A stretch of 64,000 nucleotides of DNA from Oscillospiraceae bacterium (GCA_021201135.1 JAJQGT010000006.1:285254-349253), one strand, 5' to 3'; positions 17,470-26,421 are shown, counted from the first letter of the stretch. A program made the numbers and translations. The notes: a model not told the origin generated them from the letters alone.

Positions 17470-17498
17470 ATTATATCACTTTTGCCTTCGCAAAACAA
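17470..17498 (-). promoter_or_regulatory. Sigma-A promoter of pdxK-trmL
   Basis: Minus strand: -35 TTGTTT (17493-17498), 17-bp spacer, -10 TATAAT (17470-17475). Confidence 0.72.
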
Positions 17499-17565
17499 TC
17501 TTTTATGAGTATTTTTTTGAAAAGCGTGCAAACTACAATTACCAAGCCGAAAAGGAGAGATTATA

Positions 17566-17745
17566 ATGAACATGAATATTCCTTCACTCTGCAAAGGAAT
17601 AGCGGTAGGTGTAGTTACGGGAGCGGCTGTCTATGCCGTCACAAACGCCACAAAGTCCAACAAGAGAATGGTCAAGTCGAACGCCATGAAAGCCGTTCGC
17701 TCGGTGAGCTCGATGCTTGAAGGGCTCGGGTGCATGTTCTCCTGA
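17566..17745 (+). CDS. 59-residue small membrane protein
   Basis: Encodes MNMNIPSLCKGIAVGVVTGA and onward: one glycine/alanine-rich membrane segment (about residues 8-27), then a basic, serine-rich tail with several Met (30-59). Shine-Dalgarno AAGGAGAG lies six bases upstream of the ATG and a GC-rich terminator follows the stop, so the gene looks real. It resembles the short membrane-anchored proteins common in Clostridia; I do not recognise a named family. It stands alone on the plus strand between two minus-strand units. Confidence 0.8.
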   Translation: MNMNIPSLCKGIAVGVVTGAAVYAVTNATKSNKRMVKSNAMKAVRSVSSMLEGLGCMFS

Positions 17746-17752
17746 CTGCCGC

Positions 17753-17788
17753 AAAAAGCCGCCGTTGCATTTCGCTTCGGCGGCTTTG
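17753..17788. terminator. Bidirectional terminator between small membrane gene and YesL-like gene
   Basis: Hairpin with AAAGCCGCCG and CGGCGGCTTT arms. It is followed by TTTGG on the plus strand and TTTTTG on the minus strand. It serves both converging genes. Confidence 0.82.
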
Positions 17789-17798
17789 GTCTACATAT

Positions 17799-18758
17799 TT
17801 ATCTGATGGTCTTTTTCTTCTTGCCGGAGCCGGATGACCTCGGCGCAGTATTACTGCTTGTCTCCTTCTTCTGACGAAGTCCGCCCTTTTCCTTCGGCGG
17901 TACCTCTTCAAGCTCGGGGGCATCGACAAACACCGTCTCGCCATCTTCGTCGATATAGTCGAGCTCAGGGTTGCGCTCGCCTCTCTCGTCGTAGTAAGGC
18001 TGGATGACATATTTTCTGATGACTGGATAGCAGTTGAAGGCGTACAGGAACACCATAAATGTTGGAAGTATGATAACGAGAATAGCCGTATACGGGAAGA
18101 AGATTACAACGCAAATCAGAACTATCGCGGTAACCACAAGGTTTATAATCGAACTCTTGATATCGATAGCGGTCAATAAGAACGAATTCTTGAGTATCTT
18201 CCATAGCCCCAAATCTGTCGTTACTATGAGGAAGTAAATATAGAAGTGCATCATCAGGAAGATTACCGAACAGATGAGGCAAATTGCAAACGGAACATAG
18301 AAGATGTTGCTACTTTCTGCCATGTTGTAATACATCGGGAACGAAACCGATACTGCCGAAATAAACAGCATATCAATAACACCCATGATTGCGCCCTGCT
18401 TGAAGTTGGTCTTGAATGTATTCCAGAAATCGTGCCACATAAACGTAGGCTTTTCAATGGACATGTTTCTGCAAAGCTTTGCAACTCCACAGGTTGCGGG
18501 ACCTATTATTATGCCACTCAACGCGACTATAAGATAGAACGCCAGATAGTAAAGACTCGAATCCTCGCTGATGAAAAACTGCATTACTATTATTCCGGCA
18601 AACATCGGCAGGAAGCAGACAATATAAATGAAGTTCAAGAGTATCAGCTTTGTGAAGTGTTGAAAATAAAGCTCAAAGAACCTGAAAAACGGCAATTTCT
18701 TATCCGGATTTTTGGAAACGCCCTTTCCGGGATCCTCGTATTTTGAAAAAAGACCCAT
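17799..18758 (-). CDS. YesL-like (DUF624) membrane protein
   Basis: 319 residues with about five or six membrane segments in the first 240 (for example at 38-60, 72-92, 120-140, 155-175, 205-235) and a hydrophilic acidic then basic tail (245-319). The pattern matches the DUF624/YesL family, often found near carbohydrate-uptake genes in Firmicutes; the function is unknown. It lies 23 bases behind the SpoIIM-like gene and is probably in the same transcript. AAAGGATG precedes the ATG. The family call is good but not certain. Confidence 0.75.
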   Translation of the reverse strand: MGLFSKYEDPGKGVSKNPDKKLPFFRFFELYFQHFTKLILLNFIYIVCFLPMFAGIIVMQFFISEDSSLYYLAFYLIVALSGIIIGPATCGVAKLCRNMSIEKPTFMWHDFWNTFKTNFKQGAIMGVIDMLFISAVSVSFPMYYNMAESSNIFYVPFAICLICSVIFLMMHFYIYFLIVTTDLGLWKILKNSFLLTAIDIKSSIINLVVTAIVLICVVIFFPYTAILVIILPTFMVFLYAFNCYPVIRKYVIQPYYDERGERNPELDYIDEDGETVFVDAPELEEVPPKEKGGLRQKKETSSNTAPRSSGSGKKKKTIR

Positions 18759-18781
18759 GATTTAAACATCCTTTCGGTTCG

Positions 18782-19342
18782 CTAAAACAGTCCGTGCGTA
18801 TTCATCACACTCAGTGTAAGGCAACCGAGTGCGCTGACTACGGCACAGGAGAGAAGATATATGAAAAATCTGAAAATGTACTCTCTGAATTCGTTAGCCA
18901 TTCCGAGGCGATTTTCAGTTGTTATCGAAATTGAAAAGTATCCCATCGACATCGAGACGGCATCTCTTGCCTGAAAAATTAAAATTCCCGACGAAATCAC
19001 CGAGAACGGCAGGAATATGAGGAGCCTCGGAAGGATGTCATCGCTTGCGTAAACACATCTTGCAATAAGCCCGAGCCCCAAGCCTTTGAGCGCGACCAGA
19101 AGCACTTCGAACGGCTGAAACACAGCAGAAAAGCCCATGAGAAAAACAGCAGTCACGAACGGCGCAGAACTTAAAAAGAAAGAAATAAAAGACCGTATGT
19201 TATTTTCTCTGTATGTAAGATAGCTTGTCTCTATGAGATATGAGATGTCGCTTTCGGAGAGATTCATGCCGATAAAGGCACCGACGGCTATTCCCACGAC
19301 CAACGCAACGATAAGAACAGTTTCCTTTGTGTCCTTGTTCAT
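18782..19342 (-). CDS. SpoIIM-like membrane protein
   Basis: 186 residues with five likely membrane helices. The central stretch (MGFSAVFQPFEVLLVALKGL) fits the core of the stage II sporulation protein M family (helix, glycine, KG motif). SpoIIM takes part in septal peptidoglycan removal during engulfment. The start has AAGGAGG at seven bases. Immediately upstream is a CATAGTATG element identical in 14 bases to the one before the DacF-like gene. A general SpoIIM-superfamily membrane protein without a sporulation role is the alternative. Confidence 0.65.
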   Translation of the reverse strand: MNKDTKETVLIVALVVGIAVGAFIGMNLSESDISYLIETSYLTYRENNIRSFISFFLSSAPFVTAVFLMGFSAVFQPFEVLLVALKGLGLGLIARCVYASDDILPRLLIFLPFSVISSGILIFQARDAVSMSMGYFSISITTENRLGMANEFREYIFRFFIYLLSCAVVSALGCLTLSVMNTHGLF

Positions 19343-19362
19343 TCACATCGCCTCCTTGTCCA

Positions 19363-19391
19363 TACTATGAGGACAAGTAGACGGTTATGAC
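19363..19391 (-). promoter_or_regulatory. Possible sporulation-type -10 element before the SpoIIM-like gene
   Basis: Minus-strand CATAGTA (19363-19369) inside the sequence CTCATAGTATGGAC, which is shared with the DacF-like promoter. A -35-like TCATA lies 16 bases upstream. The element almost touches the ribosome binding site, so it could instead be an operator. Confidence 0.35.
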
Positions 19392-19394
19392 AAA

Positions 19395-20342
19395 TCAGGC
19401 GGGTTGAACTTCGTCGGAAGCGATAGCTTCCTGACGCTCTTCTTCCTCGAGGGCATAGGCGGTTTCAATCTTCTTGAGAAGCTTCAGTATATCCTCGCTC
19501 TGGCGGGGAGTTTTCTTATATTTGCTGAGAGCGACGACAATCTTTCTTGCACTGTCATTCTTATGCTGACGAAGATAAATAAGTCCAAGATACATTCCTG
19601 ACCATACTCTTATTTCATTGTTGTGAGACTTGAGAAGAGGCTTGAAAGCATTCTCCGCACCTTCGTAATCCTTCTGGGCATACAAAAGCAGTGCGCTTAC
19701 AAAGTCCATATCAGACTTGTCCTTGACCTTTTCAGCAAACGGAACTCCCAGATCAATCGCAAATCCGGCGTTGTCGAGATTGCCGGTCAGTATAAATATG
19801 TAAGCGTAGAGTGAATAATACTCTGCGGCATCTCTGACCTTGAACTTGTCAATATCGACGTTGCGGAGGATTTCGAGAGCAGTGTCATAGCGTCTTCCGT
19901 CGCCGTATTCCTTTGCGAGGCAAAGGTCGTTGACAGCCTCAAGATAGCTCCCCTTCAGACTCTTTTTCTTCTTTTCAAGCAGTGCAAAATACTCGGCTGA
20001 ATAGCCGGTTTTTCTTAAGACCTTCTTAGCCCTTGAGCGCTGAGACGCAAGGATGCACCTGACGATGAGATATACGAGAAGAACGACCAAAGCTATTGCA
20101 AGCATCACACATGCAAGGCTCACACCGAAGCTGAAATTATCCTTTATAAACTGTGGAATTTCGTTGCCGGCTATCGTACCGTCAATCACAAGCCCGAAGT
20201 TAAGAAACGGGAATATGCTATAAAGGAGTGAATCGTCAAGAAGCCCTAAGAACGGAGCCACCAACAGAAGCGCCCACAAAAACAGCGTAAGGCATATCAT
20301 CCATACTTTAAAGTTCCTTATTTCGGTACGAGTCTTAATCAT
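19395..20342 (-). CDS. Two-helix membrane protein with TPR-like cytoplasmic domain
   Basis: 315 residues: two N-terminal membrane segments (about 12-35 and 70-98), a basic stretch, then an all-helical region (about 110-300) with alternating small and aromatic residues suggesting three to five tetratricopeptide-like repeats. It is read from the promoter at 20394-20422 and followed by the SpoIIM-like and YesL-like genes. No enzymatic motif is seen. The role is probably protein-protein contact at the membrane; this is inferred from architecture only. Confidence 0.75.
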   Translation of the reverse strand: MIKTRTEIRNFKVWMICLTLFLWALLLVAPFLGLLDDSLLYSIFPFLNFGLVIDGTIAGNEIPQFIKDNFSFGVSLACVMLAIALVVLLVYLIVRCILASQRSRAKKVLRKTGYSAEYFALLEKKKKSLKGSYLEAVNDLCLAKEYGDGRRYDTALEILRNVDIDKFKVRDAAEYYSLYAYIFILTGNLDNAGFAIDLGVPFAEKVKDKSDMDFVSALLLYAQKDYEGAENAFKPLLKSHNNEIRVWSGMYLGLIYLRQHKNDSARKIVVALSKYKKTPRQSEDILKLLKKIETAYALEEEERQEAIASDEVQPA

Positions 20343-20393
20343 ATAAACACCTCAAATTCGGCACGGCTCCATGCCGCCCATTCACATACAATT

Positions 20394-20422
20394 AGTGTAT
20401 CATATTTTTGCGATAATTACAA
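20394..20422 (-). promoter_or_regulatory. Sigma-A promoter of the TPR/SpoIIM-like/YesL-like genes
   Basis: Minus strand: -35 TTGTAA (20417-20422), 17-bp spacer, -10 TACACT (20394-20399). Nothing else is recognised in 20423-20530. Confidence 0.65.
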
Positions 20423-20530
20423 CTACTTTTTTTGCCCAAAACGTACTTTTGAGAAGTTTTTATATTTCAGATAAGGTGTTTCAATGAAAACATCAGACAT
20501 TAAATTTCTTCACATTTTCACATTAAATGC

Positions 20531-20559
20531 TTGACAAAATTTCGGCACTATGCTATAAT
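20531..20559 (+). promoter_or_regulatory. Sigma-A promoter of the first MarR-ABC-ABC operon
   Basis: -35 TTGACA (20531-20536), 17-bp spacer, -10 TATAAT (20554-20559); full consensus. Confidence 0.92.
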
Positions 20560-20572
20560 TTTAGCGTTAAAT

Positions 20573-20588
20573 AGTTTTTATCAAAACT
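20573..20588 (+). promoter_or_regulatory. Candidate MarR operator
   Basis: Perfect dyad AGTTTT-TATC-AAAACT, 14 bases downstream of the -10 and before the marR start. It is well placed for autorepression. No second copy is seen in the window. Confidence 0.5.
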
Positions 20589-20611
20589 TCATTGAAAGGA
20601 TAGTGTTATTT

Positions 20612-21067
20612 ATGGCAAACACCAGAAAAGAAGCATACGAAAAGTGCATCAACCAGTTCGCAAGATTCGACCGTCTTCGTCGTCAGCTTATCGACAAGTA
20701 TGTTGACACTTTGGGATTAAGAGGAAGTCAGCATTCAATGCTTATCGAAGCAAGCCGTGACTCAAGACTCTGCCAGAAGGATCTTGCTGAAAAGATGGAG
20801 ATTTCTCCCGCAGCTGTAACCGTTACTCTTAAGAAACTCGAGACTCAGGGCTACATCGAAAGAACCCCCTCAACCGACGATTCAAGAGTCAACAACATCG
20901 CAATCACCTCCAAGGGCAAGAACATTGTCAAGAAGACCAACGACTTCTATGGCGTGATCGACGAGACCGCTTTCGAGAACTTTACCGATGAGGAAATTGC
21001 CGCATTCAGCGGATATATGAAGAGACTCATCGAAAACCTCAAGGCTTATGCAAATGCTGAGAATTGA
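20612..21067 (+). CDS. MarR family transcriptional regulator
   Basis: 151-residue winged-helix regulator. The recognition region QKDLAEKMEISPAAVTVTLK and the wing RTPSTDDSRVNNIAIT are typical of MarR. The start at 20612 (MANTRKEAYEK) follows AAAGGA; the 27 codons of open frame before it run through the promoter and are not translated. It heads an operon with two ABC half-transporters and probably represses it through the dyad at 20573-20588, as many MarR-exporter pairs do. The inducer is unknown. Confidence 0.9.
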   Translation: MANTRKEAYEKCINQFARFDRLRRQLIDKYVDTLGLRGSQHSMLIEASRDSRLCQKDLAEKMEISPAAVTVTLKKLETQGYIERTPSTDDSRVNNIAITSKGKNIVKKTNDFYGVIDETAFENFTDEEIAAFSGYMKRLIENLKAYANAEN

Positions 21068-21080
21068 GAGGAGCTAAAGG

Positions 21081-22820
21081 GTGAAACGTTGGTATAAATA
21101 TATCAAACCATATTTGCCGCTTTTCATCATCACTCCTATATGTATGCTCATTGAAGTTTTCGGCGAGGTCATAATCCCCAGACTGATGGCGATTATCATC
21201 AACCAACAGAACGCCGGGACGCTGACTCTTTCAACCTGTATACTTGTTATGCTCGGAATTGTTGTTTGTGCCGCTGTTATGATGGCGGGCGGTGCCGGTG
21301 GCTCCTATTTCGGAGCCAAGGCATCGGTCAATTTTGCCTGCGATTTAAGACAGGATGTATTTGAGAAGGTGCAGACCTTCTCTTTTGCAAATATCGACCG
21401 ATTCTCCACAAGCTCGCTTGTAACGAGACTCACAAACGACATCACTCAGATGCAGAACTTTGTCAACCAGCTTCTGAGAATGGCATTCCGTGCGCCGGGA
21501 ATGATGATTATGGCGCTTATTATGGCAATAAGCATAAGTCCTTCCCTCTCAGCGGTTTTCGCTGTGGCGATTCCCGTACTCCTTTGCGGCGTCGGCTTGA
21601 TTATCTTCAAGGGCTTTTCAAGATTCCAGACCGTGCAAAAAAAGCTTGACGGTTTAAACGCAACCGTCCGTGAAAATGTAACGAACGTTAGAGTCGTAAA
21701 GAGCTTTGTAAGAGAAGATAAAGAAATCGACAAATTCAGCAAGGCAAACGGCGACTACAAGTCGGCATCACTCAGCGCCGTGAAGATTATGATTTTCATA
21801 GGTCCTGTCATGACGCTTATAATGAACGTCACGACAGTTTGTATCATATACTTCGGCGGACAGATAGTACTTGACAATGGCATGGAAGTCGGAAACCTGA
21901 CGGCATTCATCACATATGCGGCTCAGATTCTGTCGTCACTCATGATGGTTTCTATGCTCCTTATGACCTCCTCGAGAGCGCTCGTAAGTGCAAGAAGAAT
22001 CTCTCAGGTTCTTGATGAAGAACCCGATATCAACGACGACAACGCCGCTCACAAGGAGCTTACCGTTCAGAACGGTGAAATCGAGTTTAAGAATGTTACC
22101 TTCCGTTACTACAAGAATTCCGAGGATAGTGTCCTGACGGACATCAACCTTAAGATTCCCGCTCATTCAACTGTCGGCATAGTCGGTTCGACAGGTTGCG
22201 GAAAAACAACCCTCGTTTCGATGATTGCCCGTCTTTACGAGGTTGACGAAGGCGAGGTTCTGGTTGACGGTGTGAATGTCAAGGACTATTCTCTTTATAA
22301 CCTGCGCGAAGGAATCGGCATGGTGCTCCAGAACAACACTCTGTTCTCCGGAACCATCGAAGAAAACCTTCGTTGGGGCGATGAAAATGCAACCGAGGAA
22401 GAGATAAAAGCCGCCGCACAGAGTGCTCAGGCTGATAAGTTTGTATCATCCTTCAAGGATGGATATCAGACTGCAATCGACCAGGGCGGTACCAACGTAT
22501 CCGGCGGACAGAAGCAGAGACTCTGTATCGCAAGAGCGTTGCTCAAGAGCCCGAAGGTTCTCATACTTGACGACTCGACAAGTGCGGTTGATACTGCGAC
22601 CGAGGCTCAGATAAGAAAAGCGTTCCGAAATGAGCTTGCAGACTCCACCAAGATTATCATCGCTCAGAGAATCAGTTCCGTCAAGGACGCTGACATGATA
22701 ATCGTTATGAACGAAGGCAAGATTTCCGGAGTCGGAACGCATGATGAGCTTTTGGCTAGTAACGAGGCATATCAGGAGATTTATTACTCTCAGAATGACT
22801 CGGAAAAGAAGGCGGTGTAA
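21081..22820 (+). CDS. ABC half-exporter with degenerate ATPase site (heterodimer subunit 1)
   Basis: 579 residues: a six-helix membrane domain (about 15-300) and an NBD (about 340-570). Walker A is GSTGCGKT and the signature VSGGQKQ is normal. Walker B reads LILDDSTSAVD, with Asp in place of the catalytic Glu. This is the hallmark of the degenerate subunit in heterodimeric multidrug or lipid exporters (BmrC/LmrC type). GTG start with AGGAG at seven bases, 13 bases after marR. The partner is the next gene, 2 bases downstream. Confidence 0.9.
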   Translation: MKRWYKYIKPYLPLFIITPICMLIEVFGEVIIPRLMAIIINQQNAGTLTLSTCILVMLGIVVCAAVMMAGGAGGSYFGAKASVNFACDLRQDVFEKVQTFSFANIDRFSTSSLVTRLTNDITQMQNFVNQLLRMAFRAPGMMIMALIMAISISPSLSAVFAVAIPVLLCGVGLIIFKGFSRFQTVQKKLDGLNATVRENVTNVRVVKSFVREDKEIDKFSKANGDYKSASLSAVKIMIFIGPVMTLIMNVTTVCIIYFGGQIVLDNGMEVGNLTAFITYAAQILSSLMMVSMLLMTSSRALVSARRISQVLDEEPDINDDNAAHKELTVQNGEIEFKNVTFRYYKNSEDSVLTDINLKIPAHSTVGIVGSTGCGKTTLVSMIARLYEVDEGEVLVDGVNVKDYSLYNLREGIGMVLQNNTLFSGTIEENLRWGDENATEEEIKAAAQSAQADKFVSSFKDGYQTAIDQGGTNVSGGQKQRLCIARALLKSPKVLILDDSTSAVDTATEAQIRKAFRNELADSTKIIIAQRISSVKDADMIIVMNEGKISGVGTHDELLASNEAYQEIYYSQNDSEKKAV

Positions 22821-22822
22821 GT

Positions 22823-24757
22823 ATGGCAAGAGACTTAACAGCCCTTCAGAAGCAGTATAACAAAAAAGCCGCTGACCAGAGAGGCGGTCCGGGCGGACCG
22901 GGCGGAGGTCGCGGTTCAAGAGGTCCTCGAGGCGACAATTCAAGACCTAAGGACACCGGTAAGGTAGTCAAAAGACTGGTTGGATATATCGCTCAGTACA
23001 AATTCAGGCTTGTCCTGGTACTTCTTTGTATGCTTATAACCACTGTCACTTCCCTCTTCTGCTCATATCTTCTGGCGCCTATTATAAACAAGTTGACAGT
23101 AGCCGTAACAGGTGTCGAGCAGGAAATGAGCACGATGGAGAAGTTTGCGGACAACATCCTGAAAAGCATCACAGGAGACTGTGAGATAATGGAATACATA
23201 GTAAGAGTTGTATTGGTTCTTCTCTGCATCTATCTCGTAGGCATTGTCACCAACTACCTGCAATCCCGTATCATGGTTACTATTTCGCACAACGCGATTG
23301 AGAAGATAAGAAACGACCTGTTTGAAAAGCTTCAGAAGCTTCCGGTCAGATACTTTGATTCTCATCCTACCGGCGAAATCATGTCGAGATTTACAAACGA
23401 TATCGACAACATTGATACGATGATAAATAACACGCTGACATCGCTTATATCCAGTGTCATTACGCTTTTAGGTACATTTATCTTCATGATAACGACAAAC
23501 TGGGTTCTGACGATTGTTACGATTGTGTTTATCCCGATATTTGCTTTCGGCGGTTCGGCGATTGCAAAGCGTTCTTCGAAGTACTATACCGGTCAACAGG
23601 CAGCTCTTGGAGCTGTCAACGGCTATGTTGAGGAGACCATCACCGGTCAGAAGGTAGTAAAGGTCTTCAACCATGAGGAAACTGCGGTTGAGGAATTCAG
23701 CCAGCTTAACGACGATATGCGTGATAAGCAGTTCAGGGCACAGTTCTGGGGCTCTGTTATGGGTCCCATAATGGGCAACACTTCTCAGATGGCATACGGC
23801 GTTACAATCGGTGTCGGCGGTATACTGATGCTAACCGGTAATCTTTCAACCGGTGCACTGACTGTCTTCTCGAACTACTCGAAGGAATTCTCGCGTCCTA
23901 TCAATCAGATGTCTCAACAGATGTCAACCATCTTTGCGGCACTTGCCGGAGCTGAGAGAGTATTTGAGGTTATGGATTCCGAGCCGGAGGTTGCCGATGC
24001 TCCTGACGCGCTTACAACTCCTATTCATGGAGAAGTTGTTCTCAAGGATGTTACATTCGGATATGTTCCTGATAAGACAGTCCTAAAGCACATCAGCCTC
24101 TGGGCTCATCAGGGACAGAAGATTGCATTCGTTGGTTCAACCGGTGCAGGAAAGACGACTGTCACGAACCTTCTCAACCGCTTCTACGACATCAACGAAG
24201 GCGAAATCCTTATTGACGGTCACGAGGTCAAGGAGTACAATCGCGAATACCTGCGACAGAACATTGCAATGGTTTTGCAAGATACTCACCTATTCACCGG
24301 AACCGTTATGGAGAATATCCGCTACGGCAGACTTGATGCGACTGATGACGAGGTTATCGCCGCCGCTAAGACTGCGAGCGCACACTCCTTCATAATGAGG
24401 CTTGAAGACGGCTACAACACCGTTCTTGAAAGCGATGGAGCAAACCTATCGCAGGGTCAGAGACAGCTTCTGAATATCGCAAGAGCGGCTCTCTCTAAGG
24501 CTCCTATTCTCGTTCTTGACGAGGCTACGTCTTCAGTCGATACCAGAACCGAGCGTCATATTGAACACGGTCTCGACAGACTCATGAAGGGCAGAACGAC
24601 ATTCGTCATCGCCCACAGACTTTCGACCGTCAGAAATGCGGAAGCCATCATGGTACTTGAGAACGGCGAGATAATCGAACGTGGCAACCACGACGACCTT
24701 CTTAAGCTCAAAGGCAGGTATTACGAACTGTATACTGGCAAGAAAGAGCTTGACTGA
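22823..24757 (+). CDS. ABC half-exporter with catalytic Glu (heterodimer subunit 2)
   Basis: 644 residues. An unusual hydrophilic Gly/Arg/Pro-rich N-terminal extension (about residues 15-45, GGPGGPGGGRGSRGP) precedes the six-helix membrane domain (55-345) and the NBD (385-640). Walker A is GSTGAGKT, Walker B LVLDEATSSVD has the catalytic Glu, but the signature is the variant LSQGQ. Together with the previous subunit this gives one canonical and one degenerate ATP site. The operon ends at a strong terminator. The substrate is unknown; a drug or lipid is likely from the family and the MarR context. Confidence 0.9.
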   Translation: MARDLTALQKQYNKKAADQRGGPGGPGGGRGSRGPRGDNSRPKDTGKVVKRLVGYIAQYKFRLVLVLLCMLITTVTSLFCSYLLAPIINKLTVAVTGVEQEMSTMEKFADNILKSITGDCEIMEYIVRVVLVLLCIYLVGIVTNYLQSRIMVTISHNAIEKIRNDLFEKLQKLPVRYFDSHPTGEIMSRFTNDIDNIDTMINNTLTSLISSVITLLGTFIFMITTNWVLTIVTIVFIPIFAFGGSAIAKRSSKYYTGQQAALGAVNGYVEETITGQKVVKVFNHEETAVEEFSQLNDDMRDKQFRAQFWGSVMGPIMGNTSQMAYGVTIGVGGILMLTGNLSTGALTVFSNYSKEFSRPINQMSQQMSTIFAALAGAERVFEVMDSEPEVADAPDALTTPIHGEVVLKDVTFGYVPDKTVLKHISLWAHQGQKIAFVGSTGAGKTTVTNLLNRFYDINEGEILIDGHEVKEYNREYLRQNIAMVLQDTHLFTGTVMENIRYGRLDATDDEVIAAAKTASAHSFIMRLEDGYNTVLESDGANLSQGQRQLLNIARAALSKAPILVLDEATSSVDTRTERHIEHGLDRLMKGRTTFVIAHRLSTVRNAEAIMVLENGEIIERGNHDDLLKLKGRYYELYTGKKELD

Positions 24758-24766
24758 TAAAAATAA

Positions 24767-24803
24767 AAGCATCCGAAGCAAGTCCTCGGATGCTTATTTT
24801 TTT
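24767..24803 (+). terminator. Terminator of the first MarR-ABC-ABC operon
   Basis: Perfect 10-bp stem (24767-24776 with 24786-24795) followed by an eight-base T-rich run. Confidence 0.92.
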
Positions 24804-24806
24804 GCA

Positions 24807-24832
24807 TGAAAAAAGCACCTGATTTCAGGTGC
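24807..24832 (-). terminator. Terminator of tRNA-Ser
   Basis: Hairpin GCACCTGA / TCAGGTGC followed by six T on the minus strand, just behind the tRNA 3' end. Confidence 0.88.
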
Positions 24833-24840
24833 CTGATTCT

Positions 24841-24930
24841 TGGCGGAGAAAGAGGGATTTGAACCCTCGCGCCGGTAACCCGACCTACTCCCTTAGCAGG
24901 GGAGCCCCTTCACCACTTGGGTATTTCTCC
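24841..24930 (-). tRNA. tRNA-Ser (anticodon GCT)
   Basis: 90 nt including an encoded CCA. Acceptor stem GGAGAAA / TTTCTCC, long variable arm typical of class II tRNA, anticodon loop CTGCTAA, T-arm GGTTCAAATCC. Reads AGC and AGT. Confidence 0.95.
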
Positions 24931-24972
24931 GAGTGACTGTGTTCCCTGTCTATCGTGGCAGGCGACTATATT

Positions 24973-25001
24973 ATTATAGCGACAGTCGGAGCAAAAGTCA
25001 A
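24973..25001 (-). promoter_or_regulatory. Promoter of tRNA-Ser
   Basis: Minus strand: -35 TTGACT (24996-25001), 17-bp spacer, -10 TATAAT (24973-24978). Confidence 0.88.
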
Positions 25002-25025
25002 GTCTTTTTTGATATTTATTTTTCG

Positions 25026-26384
25026 TCAGCTTTCCTGAGGCTCCGCCTCGGTATTTTCCTTCCCTACCCACTTTGTGGTCTTGAAGAAGGTGATTGACAT
25101 TATCGTGGAAACAGTCCATCCTACAGGCCAAGCACACCAGATGCCGGTTATGCCGAGCGAAGTCTGAGAAAGCACGAGCGCAAGCACAACTCTTATAATC
25201 AAATCAGTGAAGGTAGCCGCCATGAATTTCTTCATGAGTCCGGCGCCTCTCAGAACTCCGTCGGTTACAAGCTTTGCGGCAACCACGAAGTAGAACGGCG
25301 AGATTATTCTTAGGAATGAGACACCAACGTCAACCGACTCCCCTGTCGGGCTCTCAAGGAAGAGATAAAGAATTCCGCTTGAGAATATCCAGTAGATGAG
25401 AACAATCGGGACACAGAGAACGAACACAATCTTGAGTCCCGCCTTCCAACCGAGATTAATTCTTGAATACTTCTTTGCACCGAGATTCTGAGCTGTGAAG
25501 CTTGAGATGCCGTTGCCGAGAGTCGTAAGCGATGTTACGACCATGTTATTCAGCTTTACTGCGGCTGAATAGCCCGCCATCGCCGCTGTGCCGAAGCCGT
25601 TTATTACACTCTGGATTATGATATTTCCGACGGATATGAAGCTCTGCTGAAGGATACTCGGAATTGCGATTACGGCAAACTGCTTGACGCAATCCCACGA
25701 GAATATCTGAACCTTGCCCTCTGTTTTGATTTTAGCAAATCTCACGAATACCACAGTGACAGCCAAGATACAGCTTATTCCCTGACAGATAAGGGTCGCC
25801 AAAGCAACGCCGGCTACGCCCATATCAAATACTGCAACGAAGAGAATATCCACGCCTATATTTGTAACAGATGAGCACATGAGGAAGAAGAACGGAGTCT
25901 TTGAATCGCCGAGGGCGGAAAAGATTCCGGTGGCGATATTATAGAAGAACATGAACGGGAGCCCGCATATGTAGATGTCGAGATAAAGCTTTGAGTCAGC
26001 GAAAACCTCATCGGGAGTATTTATGAGCCTCAGGAGAGCTCCGCAGAATATCAGTCCGATAATCATGAGGACAGCACATAGAACCGCACTTACGATAAGC
26101 GCCGAATACACAGCTGTTTTGAGCTCTTTGTACTTCTTTGCACCGAAAAGCTGAGCTGAGATTACCGAACATCCGATATTGCATCCGAAGGCGAATGCGA
26201 TGAAAATAAGTGTAATCTCGTAGCTGTTACCTACTGCGGCAAGAGCGTCGTTTCCGATAAACTTTCCGGCGACAAGGCTGTCGGCTATGTTATAGAGCTG
26301 CTGAAAGATTATGCTTCCGAATAGCGGGATGCAGAATTTCAGCAGCACTTTAGTAGGGTCTGATGTGGTTAAGTCTCTGTTCAT
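25026..26384 (-). CDS. MATE family multidrug/cation antiporter
   Basis: 452 residues with about twelve membrane helices in two similar halves. It starts MNRDLTTSDPTKVLLKFCIP, the typical opening of the DinF-like/NorM-type MATE proteins of Clostridia. It expels drugs or metabolites in exchange for Na+ or H+. The start at 26382-26384 has GGAGG at seven bases; ten upstream codons are excluded. It is transcribed divergently from yfcE with an interlocked promoter. Confidence 0.92.
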   Translation of the reverse strand: MNRDLTTSDPTKVLLKFCIPLFGSIIFQQLYNIADSLVAGKFIGNDALAAVGNSYEITLIFIAFAFGCNIGCSVISAQLFGAKKYKELKTAVYSALIVSAVLCAVLMIIGLIFCGALLRLINTPDEVFADSKLYLDIYICGLPFMFFYNIATGIFSALGDSKTPFFFLMCSSVTNIGVDILFVAVFDMGVAGVALATLICQGISCILAVTVVFVRFAKIKTEGKVQIFSWDCVKQFAVIAIPSILQQSFISVGNIIIQSVINGFGTAAMAGYSAAVKLNNMVVTSLTTLGNGISSFTAQNLGAKKYSRINLGWKAGLKIVFVLCVPIVLIYWIFSSGILYLFLESPTGESVDVGVSFLRIISPFYFVVAAKLVTDGVLRGAGLMKKFMAATFTDLIIRVVLALVLSQTSLGITGIWCAWPVGWTVSTIMSITFFKTTKWVGKENTEAEPQES

Positions 26385-26421
26385 ATACTTCCTCCGTCTA
26401 TTAAAAAAGCTCAAAGAGCTA

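Noticed and set aside
18246-18746. Plus-strand frame opposite the YesL-like gene
   Set aside because: Antisense shadow with no start signal.
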